Shown piece by piece: positions 1 through 7,775 of a DNA stretch of 7,775 bases. The notes beneath the pieces are model-generated. The model ran no database searches. It worked only from the letters and a program-made list of their open reading frames with translations, and was not told the origin of the DNA. Position 1 is the stretch's first letter. The number at the start of each line of letters is the position of its first letter. The position numbers and the translations under genes were made by a program. The stretch spans positions 1-7,775 of the forward strand of contig JASLGJ010000484.1 in NCBI GenBank assembly GCA_030150085.1, in the 5' to 3' direction. Source of the stretch: Candidatus Elarobacter sp. (GTDB lineage: Bacteria > Vulcanimicrobiota > Vulcanimicrobiia > Vulcanimicrobiales > Vulcanimicrobiaceae).

Positions 1-665
1 CGGCGACCGCCGTGCCGACCGGCGCGAGCGGCGGTTCGTCCGCGTCGTGCGCGGTCACGCCGGAAGGCGAGATCGGGCCCTACTTCGCCGACGACTCGGC
101 GGCCGGCTTCAACCGCAGCAACCTCCTCTCCAACCTCGACGGCACGCAGACCCAGACCGGCGTGCCGCTCAGCCTGACCGTCGTGGTGCGCGACGCGCAG
201 AAGAGCTGCGCCGCGGTCGCGGGCGCGCAGGTCGACATCTGGCACTGCAACGCCTCGGGCGTCTATTCGGACGAAGGGGTGGAGAACACCACCGGCCTGA
301 CCTGGCTGCGCGGCTACCAGCTCAGCGACGCGAACGGCGCGGTGACGTTCACGACGATCGTGCCGGGCTGGTACCAGGGCCGCACGACGCACATCCACCT
401 GCGCGTGCGCTCGTCGTACAGCCAGGCCTCGTCGACCTCGGACGGCTCGAACACGACCCAGGTGTTCTTCCCGCAGAGCCTGGTCGACACGCTGAGCACC
501 AGCGTCGCGCCGTACAGCGCGCACGGCACCAATCCCACCACCAACGCCGGCGACCGCGTCTACGCGCAGCAGACGAAGGGCACGATGCTGCTCAGCCTCA
601 GCGGCAGCACGGCGAGCGGCTACAGCGCGACGATCGCGGTGGACCTGCCGATCACGGCGAGCTGA
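1..665 (+). CDS. Intradiol ring-cleavage dioxygenase-like protein (3' part, 5' end outside window)
   Basis: The reading frame is open to the window edge and ends with TGA at 663-665. The first possible in-window start is GTG at 12, but upstream codons are also open, so the N-terminus (probably a signal or linker segment) is likely missing. Numbering from GTG 12, the conserved TPEGEIGPYF stretch is at 16-25, VDIWHCNASGVYSD at 74-87 and GWYQGRTTHIHLRV at 119-132. Known members of this family bind non-haem Fe(III) through two Tyr and two His. Here these are Y85, Y121, H127 and H129, so the active site appears intact. Family members cleave catechol-type rings between the hydroxyls. This one resembles the stand-alone, often exported protocatechuate 3,4-dioxygenase beta-like proteins, whose substrates are mostly unknown. 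No partner subunit is visible. The Ser/Thr-rich composition fits an extracytoplasmic protein, but that is inference. Confidence 0.9.
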   Translation, partial: ATAVPTGASGGSSASCAVTPEGEIGPYFADDSAAGFNRSNLLSNLDGTQTQTGVPLSLTVVVRDAQKSCAAVAGAQVDIWHCNASGVYSDEGVENTTGLTWLRGYQLSDANGAVTFTTIVPGWYQGRTTHIHLRVRSSYSQASSTSDGSNTTQVFFPQSLVDTLSTSVAPYSAHGTNPTTNAGDRVYAQQTKGTMLLSLSGSTASGYSATIAVDLPITAS

Positions 666-678
666 GGCAGCAGCAGGT

Positions 679-810
679 TTACGCGGCGGTGTCGACGCTC
701 ATACGCTCGACGAACGCCGGAGTCGGCTCGGGGATGACGGCACCGTCCTCGATCATGCCGGCGAGGTGCAGCTCGATCGCACGTGCGACCGTGACGCTCG
801 CCGGCCGCAC
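679..810 (-). pseudogene. HicB-like antitoxin C-terminal remnant
   Basis: On the minus strand a frame ending in TAA at 681-679 reads ARAIELHLAGMIEDGAVIPE, followed by PTPAFVERM and a short tail. This strongly recalls the C-terminal helix and 'DG-x-PIPEP' signature of HicB antitoxins, which normally follows a partial RNase-H-like fold. That upstream domain is absent: the frame meets TGA at 825-823 and the only upstream start is GTG at 810, giving 43 residues. No HicA-like toxin is recognisable nearby. It ends 14 bases from the convergent dioxygenase stop. I read it as a truncated relic. A very short live protein is possible but would lack the HicB core. The family call rests on motif memory over about 30 residues. 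Confidence 0.5.
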
Positions 811-1049
811 GCTGGTGGCCCGTCACCAAGACCCGCTGGCTGCTGCTCCAGAAGTGGGCCGACGGCGACTTCGTCGACGACTACGACGACGGGCCGAAAA
901 CGGTGCAGCGGCTCGAGGACCTGCCCCCGGCCGAGCAGCCCGCGACGCTCGACCGCGCCGCGCTCCACTGGTGCATGGGCGATGCTGCGCCCGAACCCGG
1001 AATTCACTCGCGTGCGGTTCGGCGGGATCGGGCGGCGCTGAACGCCTAG
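792..1049 (+). pseudogene. LodA/GoxA-like CTQ-dependent oxidase fragment
   Basis: A plus-strand frame open from 792 to TAG 1047-1049 contains VTKTRWLLLQKWADGDF (822-872), followed by a DDYDD stretch and then LPPAEQPATLDRAALHWCMG (around 921-980). This resembles an internal segment of LodA/GoxA-type amino-acid oxidases, large enzymes with a cysteine tryptophylquinone cofactor, where a similar 'WADG-F ... LDRAAL--C-GG' block occurs. Similarity fades after WCMGD. The fragment has no good start codon in this frame, and the rest of a roughly 600-700-residue enzyme is missing on both sides. It is therefore read as a relic of a deleted or displaced gene. Its stop overlaps the stop of the opposing nucleotidyltransferase gene within a CTAG. 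The family assignment is from remembered motifs and is tentative; that the segment is protein-like is clearer than its name. Confidence 0.45.
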
Positions 1050-1603
1050 CGCTCCAGCAGGCTGAAGAAGCGGTCCACCCGGGCGTGGTCGTAGCTGCGG
1101 TCGGCGGCGCGCTCGCGTTCGGTCCAGGCGCGGAAGGCGGCCAGGTCGAGCTCGGGGCGGTGGGCGCGGGCCACGGCGAGCGCGACGTCGAGGGCGGAGC
1201 GGTCGCCCCAGGCCCAGTAGTGCAGGAAGCGGTCGCGCACGACGTCGGTCGGGGTCAGCACGTGGAGCAGGCCGTTCGCGCGGCGGTCGGTGCGCCAGGC
1301 CGTGACCGGCTCGCGGCCGACGGCGAGCGGGCCGAGCGGGAACTCGATCGTGTACGGCAGGCCCTCGCGGCGGTAGAAGTCCTCGGTGCGCAGGTAGCCG
1401 ATGGTCGCCATCGCGCGGTCGACGACGTGGCGCGCGGCGCCGACGTGGAGCACGAAGTCGACGTCGAGCGACTGGTAGCGCTCGGGCACGTAGTACGCCG
1501 CCGCGCTCCCGCCGCACAGCACCGCCGTCTCGCCCGCGCTGTCGAGCACCGTGCACGCGGCGAACGCCACGTCCACCAGGCTGGCGTCATCGTCCAGCGT
1601 CAC
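1046..1603 (-). CDS. Minimal nucleotidyltransferase-fold protein (AbiEii/MNT-like, possible toxin)
   Basis: A 185-residue protein, GTG start at 1603-1601 and TAG at 1048-1046. Nucleotidyltransferase hallmarks are visible: GGS at 31-33, then a paired acidic motif LDVDF with D47 and D49, and a candidate third acidic residue E87 in YTIEFP. A second block, [20 protein letters not shown] (115-134), followed by a helix rich in Ala and Arg, matches a motif I associate with small uncharacterised nucleotidyltransferase-like proteins. Known relatives such as AbiEii and MntA transfer nucleotides to tRNA or to a partner protein. The substrate here is unknown. Its start overlaps the upstream regulator's stop as GTGA, so translation is probably coupled. 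The regulator-first, nucleotidyltransferase-second order resembles AbiE-type toxin-antitoxin operons. It could instead be a non-toxin enzyme. The ATG at 1590 lies in a different frame and is not an alternative. Confidence 0.75.
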   Translation of the reverse strand: MTLDDDASLVDVAFAACTVLDSAGETAVLCGGSAAAYYVPERYQSLDVDFVLHVGAARHVVDRAMATIGYLRTEDFYRREGLPYTIEFPLGPLAVGREPVTAWRTDRRANGLLHVLTPTDVVRDRFLHYWAWGDRSALDVALAVARAHRPELDLAAFRAWTERERAADRSYDHARVDRFFSLLER

Positions 1604-1941
1604 AGCGGCTTGCCGATGCGGCGGGGGCGCTCGCGCGAGGTGCGGGCGCGCTCGCGCACTTCGGGGTAGGCTTCGACCAGGCGCTCGAGCAGCGCGCGCA
1701 GCTCGACGGCGCCGTACCAGCGGCGGTTCAGCACGACCACGCGCGAGCGGCCGATCTCGCGCGAGACGACCACGCCCGCGCGCTCGAGCGCGATCACGGC
1801 GCGGTGGACGGCGGTCGAGCTGGCGTCGATCTGGCGCGCCAGCTCGCGCACGTGGAGGCCGTTCTCGGTCAAGGCCAGGCGGGTCAGGACGCGGTCGCGC
1901 AGCACGGTGCCGAACAGGGCCGGGCGGAGGTCGTCGCGCAC
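1600..1941 (-). CDS. Winged helix-turn-helix regulator (putative antitoxin/autorepressor)
   Basis: A 113-residue protein from GTG 1941-1939 to TGA 1602-1600. The frame extends to a TTG at 1980, but that start would lie upstream of the promoter's -35 box, so GTG 1941 is preferred. A winged HTH is visible: a first helix at [16 protein letters not shown] (9-24), [10 protein letters not shown] (30-39) as the second helix, [15 protein letters not shown] (42-56) as the recognition helix, and a wing with [15 protein letters not shown] (57-71). The C-terminus (73-113) is basic and helical. The fold resembles the MarR/ArsR-like wHTH domains that accompany or are fused to small nucleotidyltransferases, and AbiEi antitoxins also carry a wHTH. 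It overlaps the next gene by 4 bases. A palindrome over its own promoter suggests autoregulation. Acting as antitoxin is inference from operon structure. Confidence 0.75.
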   Translation of the reverse strand: MRDDLRPALFGTVLRDRVLTRLALTENGLHVRELARQIDASSTAVHRAVIALERAGVVVSREIGRSRVVVLNRRWYGAVELRALLERLVEAYPEVRERARTSRERPRRIGKPL

Positions 1942-1947
1942 GCCCTC

Positions 1948-1976
1948 ATTGTTCCGGATTTTGGGACACGTGTCAA
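1948..1976 (-). promoter_or_regulatory. Promoter of the wHTH-nucleotidyltransferase operon, apparently leaderless
   Basis: On the minus strand TTGACA (1976-1971) is a perfect -35 hexamer. It is followed by a 17-base spacer and AACAAT (1953-1948), which matches four of six bases of the -10 consensus. With normal -10 to +1 spacing, transcription would begin at about 1941, which is the first base of the regulator's GTG codon. The mRNA would therefore have no leader. A GAGG lies just before the GTG but would not be in the transcript if the +1 is right. Sequence matches are direct; the start point is inferred. Confidence 0.6.
1965..1974. promoter_or_regulatory. Perfect 10-bp palindrome GACACGTGTC, candidate operator
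   Basis: GACACGTGTC is a perfect inverted repeat in the divergent region between the regulator and acnA. It overlaps the last four bases of the TTGACA -35 box of the minus-strand promoter, so a dimer bound here would block RNA polymerase. The encoded winged-helix protein is the natural candidate ligand. The site is 54 bases upstream of the acnA start and could also influence that gene. Binding is inferred; only the symmetry and location are seen. Confidence 0.45.
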
Positions 1977-2027
1977 CCAAAGGGGAACGGTCCGGGGGAG
2001 CACCCTGCCGCCGCCCCGGCGAACCCC

Positions 2028-4769
<2,742 letters not shown>

Positions 4770-4794
4770 CGTGAGGGCAGCGGTATTCGGGACG

Positions 4795-4809
4795 CCTCTC
4801 GCGTAGAGG
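4795..4809 (+). promoter_or_regulatory. Small hairpin containing the glycosyltransferase ribosome binding site
   Basis: CCTCT (4795-4799) and AGAGG (4805-4809) form a 5-bp stem with a 5-base loop. The 3' arm contains GAGG, part of the GAGGG (4806-4810) ribosome binding site that lies 4 bases before ATG 4815. If it folds, it would partly hide the ribosome binding site. The stem is short, so a regulatory role is uncertain. Confidence 0.3.
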
Positions 4810-4814
4810 GCCCG

Positions 4815-6071
4815 ATGATCCCCCGTCAGGTCGCGCTCCTGTCGTTCGAGGGCCCCGATCGCTACGCGTCGATCGGGGGCCTCGGTACCCGCGTCACGCA
4901 GCTCGCCCGGGCACTGGGGGCCGCCGGCCACGAGGTCCAGCTCTTCTTCGTCGGCGACCCCCACGCCAAGCCCGTCCAGCCGAGCGATCCCGGGGTCACG
5001 CTGCGGCGCTGGTCGCAGTGGCTCTCGCGCCAGCACCCGCGCAACGCCTACGACGGCGAGCCGGCCAAGGTCCACGACTGGGAGGTCAGCCTGCCGCGCT
5101 GGATCGTCGAGGAGATGCTCGTGCCGGCGCAGGCCGCGGGCGAGCGGGTGCTCGTGATCTGCGAGGAGTGGCAGACCGCCAACGTCGCGATCGCGGTCGA
5201 CCGCCTGGCGCGCGAGCGCGGCGTGCGCGGCGCGCTGACCCTGATGTGGAACGCCAACAACACCTACGGCTTCGAGCGCATCCACTGGCCCACGCTCACC
5301 CGCGCGGCCGCCGTCACCGCGGTGAGCAAGTACATGAAGTTCACTTTGCTCGAGTGGAACGTGCACGCGCTGGTCATCCCCAATGGCATCGACCATGCGC
5401 TGCTCGCCGGCGCCGATCCCGAGCAGACCACCGCGCTGAAAGCCGCCTTCGGTGAGCGCCCGACGCTGGTCAAGGTCGGCCGCTTCGACCCCGACAAGAA
5501 CTGGCTCCAGGCCGTCGACGCGCTGGCCGAGCTGCGCGCGAGCGGGATCGACGCGCGCCTGATCGTGCGCGGCGGCAAGGAACCCTACGGCGACGTGGTG
5601 CTGGGCCGCGCGCGCGACAAGCAGCTCGCGGTCGAGCGGCTGGCCTACGAGGGCAGCGACTGGCGCGAGTTCACCGCCCGTCTGGCGGTCGTCGAAGCGC
5701 CGGTCGTGCATGTGCGGGCGTTCCTCGACGAGGCCACGCTCTACGCGCTCTACGCCGCGGCCGACGCAGTGCTGGCGAACAGCGGCAAGGAGCCCTTCGG
5801 GCTGGTCGGGCTGGAAGTGATGGCCGCGGGCGGGATCGCGGTCTGCGGCGCGACCGGCGAAGAGTACGCCGAGCCGTTCGTCAACGCGATCGTCTGCGAC
5901 ACCGCCGACGGGCGCGAGCTGGCCGCCTACCTGCGCGCGCTGCTGACCGACCCCGGGCTGGCCGACACGCTGCGCCGCAACGGCGCGGAGACCGCCGCGC
6001 GCTACACCTGGACCCACGCGCTCGACGCGCTCGGCCGCAAGATCGCCTACGTCGACGCGATCGCGAGGTGA
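4815..6071 (+). CDS. GT-B glycosyltransferase, family 4-like
   Basis: A 418-residue cytoplasmic protein with two Rossmann-like halves. The N-terminal half has IGGLGTRVTQLARALGAAGH (20-39), a glycine-rich acceptor-side loop like that of glycogen/starch synthases and GT4 enzymes. The linker carries VTAVSKYMK and VIPNGID (187-193). The C-terminal half has LVKVGRFDPDKNW (218-230), with the G-R-x-x-x-x-K pattern that contacts the nucleotide-sugar phosphates. It also has the E-x7-E motif, E326 to E334 in EPFGLVGLE, typical of retaining GT4 enzymes. Length is normal for the family. Donor and acceptor cannot be read from the sequence; trehalose, sucrose, glycogen-type or cell-surface glycan synthesis are all possible. 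The ATG at 4815 follows GAGGG with good spacing. It begins 45 bases after acnA and is followed after 4 bases by the dehydrogenase gene, whose ribosome binding site overlaps this gene's stop. Confidence 0.88.
   Translation: MIPRQVALLSFEGPDRYASIGGLGTRVTQLARALGAAGHEVQLFFVGDPHAKPVQPSDPGVTLRRWSQWLSRQHPRNAYDGEPAKVHDWEVSLPRWIVEEMLVPAQAAGERVLVICEEWQTANVAIAVDRLARERGVRGALTLMWNANNTYGFERIHWPTLTRAAAVTAVSKYMKFTLLEWNVHALVIPNGIDHALLAGADPEQTTALKAAFGERPTLVKVGRFDPDKNWLQAVDALAELRASGIDARLIVRGGKEPYGDVVLGRARDKQLAVERLAYEGSDWREFTARLAVVEAPVVHVRAFLDEATLYALYAAADAVLANSGKEPFGLVGLEVMAAGGIAVCGATGEEYAEPFVNAIVCDTADGRELAAYLRALLTDPGLADTLRRNGAETAARYTWTHALDALGRKIAYVDAIAR
6065..6071 (+). promoter_or_regulatory. Ribosome binding site overlapping the upstream stop codon
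   Basis: GAGGTGA at 6065-6071 is a strong Shine-Dalgarno sequence and also includes the TGA stop of the glycosyltransferase. It sits 4 bases before ATG 6076. The arrangement fixes the dehydrogenase start and points to coupled translation of the two genes on one mRNA. Confidence 0.75.
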
Positions 6072-6075
6072 GCGC

Positions 6076-6819
6076 ATGCCGAGCGTCCTGATCACCGGCG
6101 GCAGCCGCGGCATCGGCGCCGCGACCGCGCTCCACGCCGCACGCGCCGGCTACGACGTCGCGCTGACCTACGTCTCCGAGCCCGACGCCGCGCACCGCGT
6201 CGTCGCCGAGATCGAGGCGCTCGGCACGCGCGCGCTCGCGATCCAGGCCGACGTCGCGTCCGAAGCCGACGTCGTGCGCGCGTTCGGCGCGGTCGACCAG
6301 GCCTTCGGCCCGCTCGACGCGCTGGTCGCCAACGCCGGCATCACCGGCCGCTTCTCGCGCGTCGACGAGGTCGACACGGCGCTGCTCGAGCGCGTGCTGG
6401 CGGTCAACGTCACGGGCGCGTTCCTGTGCTGCCGCGAGGCGATCCGCCGCATGTCGACCGCGCACGGCGGGCGCGGCGGCGCGATCGTCACCGTCTCCTC
6501 GCGCGCCGCGGTGCTGGGCTCGCCGGGCGAGTACGTCCACTACGCCGCCTCCAAGGCCGCGGTCGACACCCTGACCCGCGGCCTGGCCAAGGAAGTCGGC
6601 CCCGAGGGCATTCGCGTCAACGCGGTCGCACCCGGTCCGATCCAGACCGACATCCACGCCCGCAACGGCCGCCCCGAGCGCCTGGCCGCGATGGCCGGCA
6701 CGATCCCGCTGCGCCGCCCCGGCACGTCCGACGAGGTCGCGGCCGGCATCCTCTGGCTGCTCTCGCCCGAGGCGGCCTACGTCACCGGCGCGATCCTCGA
6801 CATCGGCGGCGGCCGCTAG
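6076..6819 (+). CDS. Short-chain dehydrogenase/reductase, YgfF-like
   Basis: A 247-residue NAD(P)-dependent oxidoreductase of the classical SDR family. The cofactor motif TGGSRGIG is at 7-14, the adenine-side acidic residue D59 is in ADVAS, and NAG is at 86-88. The catalytic set is N111 (NVTG), S142 (VSSRA), Y156 and K160 (YAASK). The C-terminal stretch RVNAVAPGPIQTDIHARNG and the ending AYVTGAILDIGGGR, together with LGSPGEYVHYAASK around the active site, closely recall E. coli YgfF, which from memory has the same length. FabG proteins are the broader relatives, but nothing here suggests a fatty-acid gene cluster. The substrate is unknown. R11 and the lack of an acidic residue at the end of the second strand (Y32-V33-S34) favour NADP(H), an inference. 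It is probably co-transcribed with the glycosyltransferase. Confidence 0.93.
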   Translation: MPSVLITGGSRGIGAATALHAARAGYDVALTYVSEPDAAHRVVAEIEALGTRALAIQADVASEADVVRAFGAVDQAFGPLDALVANAGITGRFSRVDEVDTALLERVLAVNVTGAFLCCREAIRRMSTAHGGRGGAIVTVSSRAAVLGSPGEYVHYAASKAAVDTLTRGLAKEVGPEGIRVNAVAPGPIQTDIHARNGRPERLAAMAGTIPLRRPGTSDEVAAGILWLLSPEAAYVTGAILDIGGGR

Positions 6820-6829
6820 CGGCGCATCT

Positions 6830-6863
6830 CCCGCGCCGGAACTTTCTTCCGCCGGAGAGCGGG
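6830..6863 (+). terminator. Stem-loop after the dehydrogenase gene, weak terminator candidate
   Basis: CCCGC (6830-6834) pairs with GCGGG (6859-6863), and an inner CCGG (6836-6839) pairs with CCGG (6852-6855), closing a 12-base loop. It starts 11 bases after the dehydrogenase TAG. No run of T follows; the nearest is CTTTC at 6879-6883. If it terminates transcription it is not a canonical intrinsic terminator. It may only protect the 3' end. Confidence 0.3.
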
Positions 6864-6892
6864 CTGCGGCCGCTCGCTCTTTCACCCGATAT

Positions 6893-6902
6893 ATGGTAGA
6901 CT
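6893..6902 (+). promoter_or_regulatory. Possible extended -10 promoter for the DEAD-box helicase gene
   Basis: In a local AT-rich patch, TGG followed by TAGACT (6897-6902) fits an extended -10 (TGn plus hexamer), with four of six matches to TATAAT. No convincing -35 hexamer is present 17 bases upstream. Transcription would start near 6909, leaving a leader of about 77 bases before TTG 6986. Confidence 0.35.
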
Positions 6903-6933
6903 GACATGTCGCCCCGGAAGGACGACACCTCTT

Positions 6934-6985
6934 GCGCGATCTCTCGAATGGACGAGCGACCTCGCGCTCTCTTCGAAAGATTCGA
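6934..6985 (+). promoter_or_regulatory. Structured leader upstream of the DEAD-box helicase start
   Basis: Two hairpins can be drawn. The first pairs GCGCGA (6934-6939) with TCGCGC (6962-6967) and encloses an inner CTCG (6943-6946)/CGAG (6953-6956) stem. The second is TCGAA (6973-6977) with TTCGA (6981-6985) and a 3-base AGA loop, placed directly before TTG 6986. The second hairpin contains the only Shine-Dalgarno-like sequence near that start (GAAAGA, 6975-6980). Structured leaders controlling RNA helicase genes are known in bacteria; whether this one acts that way is inference. Confidence 0.3.
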
Positions 6986-7775
6986 TTGCAGACCGATTTC
7001 GACGCGCTGGGCCTCAGCCCGGCGCTCCTTCAAGCCGTGCGCGAGCTCGGCTTCAGCACCCCCACGCCCGTGCAGGCCCAGGCCATTCCGGCCGGGCTGG
7101 CCGGCAAGGACGTGCTGGCCTCGGCTCAGACTGGCACCGGCAAGACCGCCGCCTTCGGCATCCCGCTGATCGAGCGCCTGGCCCCCCTCGCGCGCAAGAA
7201 GACCCGGGCCCTGATCCTGGCCCCCACCCGCGAGCTGGCGGCCCAGATCGCCCAGCACCTCACGGCGCTGGCCAAGCACACCGGCCTGCGGGTCGCCTCC
7301 GTCTACGGCGGGGTCGGCTTCGGGGCCCAGATCGCGGCCTTCCAGCGCGGGACCGAGATCATCGTGGCCTGCCCGGGCCGCCTGCTCGACCTCATGCAGC
7401 AGGGCAACGCCCGGCTCGACGACGTCTCCGTGCTCGTGCTCGACGAAGCGGACCGGATGCTCGACATGGGCTTCCTGCCCGTGGTGCGCCGCATCGCCGC
7501 CAAGGTCCCGGCCGCCCGCCAGACGCTGCTCTTCTCCGCCACCATCGCGCCCGAAGTGCTCAAGCTGACCCGCGACCTGCTGCGCGACCCGGTGCGCGTC
7601 GAGACCGTGCCGCAGAGCGCGTCGACCACCGCGACCGGCATCACGCACACCGCGTACACGATCGACCAGCAGCGCAAGACGGATCTGCTGCTCGAGCTGC
7701 TCAAGGACAACAACATCTACAGCGCGATCGCGTTCACCCGCACCAAGGCGCGCGCCAACCGGCTCGCGCTCGCGC
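6986..7775 (+). CDS. DEAD-box ATP-dependent RNA helicase, RhlE-like (5' part, continues past window)
   Basis: 263 codons are present, unwinding RNA duplexes with ATP in ribosome assembly or mRNA turnover if like known relatives. In order there is a Q motif (FDALGLSP, then GFSTPTPVQ with the conserved Gln), motif I AQTGTGKT, Ia PTRELAAQ, a GG motif, CPGRLLD (normally TPGRLLD), motif II VLDEADRMLDMGF and motif III SAT. The second RecA-like domain begins at about AIAFTRTKARANRL, after which the window ends. The start is not clear-cut. TTG 6986 puts the protein start just before the Q motif, as in RhlE proteins, and codons from there have the high G/C third positions of real genes. An upstream in-frame TTG at 6932 has a better Shine-Dalgarno (AAGGA, 6918-6922), but the 18 extra codons have much lower third-position G/C, so it is the second choice. 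The ATG at 6906 is in another frame. Confidence 0.94.
   Translation, partial: MQTDFDALGLSPALLQAVRELGFSTPTPVQAQAIPAGLAGKDVLASAQTGTGKTAAFGIPLIERLAPLARKKTRALILAPTRELAAQIAQHLTALAKHTGLRVASVYGGVGFGAQIAAFQRGTEIIVACPGRLLDLMQQGNARLDDVSVLVLDEADRMLDMGFLPVVRRIAAKVPAARQTLLFSATIAPEVLKLTRDLLRDPVRVETVPQSASTTATGITHTAYTIDQQRKTDLLLELLKDNNIYSAIAFTRTKARANRLALA

Noticed and set aside
753..1556. A 267-codon minus-strand frame over the nucleotidyltransferase
   Set aside because: It is shifted relative to the frame that carries GGS and DxD, and is Arg/Pro-rich without motifs.
47..1669. A 540-codon open frame on the plus strand
   Set aside because: It overlaps the dioxygenase in a different frame, is Arg-rich with no motifs, and runs antisense through the nucleotidyltransferase gene.
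1941..1980. TTG at 1980 as the start of the winged-helix regulator
   Set aside because: It would place the start codon upstream of the -35 box, and the 13 extra residues are not part of the helix-turn-helix.
1551..2027. N-terminal extension of the acnA frame by 159 codons
   Set aside because: The added residues are an Arg/Gly/Ala-rich antisense shadow of the regulator gene. AcnA similarity begins only around the ATG codons at 2028 and 2037.
6906..7169. Open frame from ATG 6906 as a separate small gene or leader peptide
   Set aside because: Most of it overlaps the helicase in another frame, it is Arg/Pro/Ser-rich beyond 6986, and its ATG lies at or before the predicted transcript start.
6782..7648. 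A 288-codon minus-strand frame opposite the helicase
   Set aside because: It is a shadow of the helicase frame, which has all canonical motifs on the plus strand.

Overview
This is a high-GC bacterial chromosomal window (coding third positions are overwhelmingly G or C) with closely packed genes. It holds a bacterial-type aconitase A, Shine-Dalgarno-led genes and one TTGACA-type promoter that looks leaderless. The phylum cannot be fixed from this sequence alone. A high-GC lineage such as Vulcanimicrobiota/Eremiobacterota, Deinococcota or Actinomycetota would fit, but that is only a guess.

Layout. (1) 1-665, plus strand: 3' part of an intradiol ring-cleavage dioxygenase-like protein with all four expected iron ligands. 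(2) 666-1049: a small gene graveyard. It has a minus-strand tail that reads like the C-terminus of a HicB antitoxin (679-810) and a plus-strand fragment that reads like part of a LodA/GoxA-type cysteine tryptophylquinone oxidase (792-1049). The fragments meet around 792-825. (3) 1046-1941, minus strand: a two-gene operon with a 4-base GTGA overlap, encoding a small winged-helix regulator followed by a minimal nucleotidyltransferase. This is the organisation of AbiE/MNT-like toxin-antitoxin modules. It is driven by a recognisable promoter whose -35 box overlaps a perfect 10-bp palindrome and whose predicted +1 falls on the GTG start codon. (4) 2028-4769, plus strand and divergent from that operon: full-length aconitate hydratase A (TCA cycle). 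(5) 4815-6071 and 6076-6819, plus strand: a GT4/GT-B glycosyltransferase and a YgfF-like short-chain dehydrogenase, 4 nt apart and probably co-transcribed. (6) 6820-6985: an intergenic stretch with a hairpin after the dehydrogenase, a possible extended -10 promoter and a structured, lower-GC3 leader. (7) 6986-7775, plus strand: 5' part of a RhlE-like DEAD-box RNA helicase that continues past the window.

How the parts relate. The aconitase, glycosyltransferase, dehydrogenase and helicase look like ordinary housekeeping or metabolic genes. The accessory material is concentrated at 666-1980, where a putative toxin-antitoxin-like pair sits beside remnants of another antitoxin and of an oxidase. 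This suggests a small insertion and decay hot spot next to acnA. The regulator/nucleotidyltransferase pair with its leaderless, palindrome-controlled promoter is the best candidate for an under-described system here; its toxin-antitoxin role is inferred from architecture, not shown.
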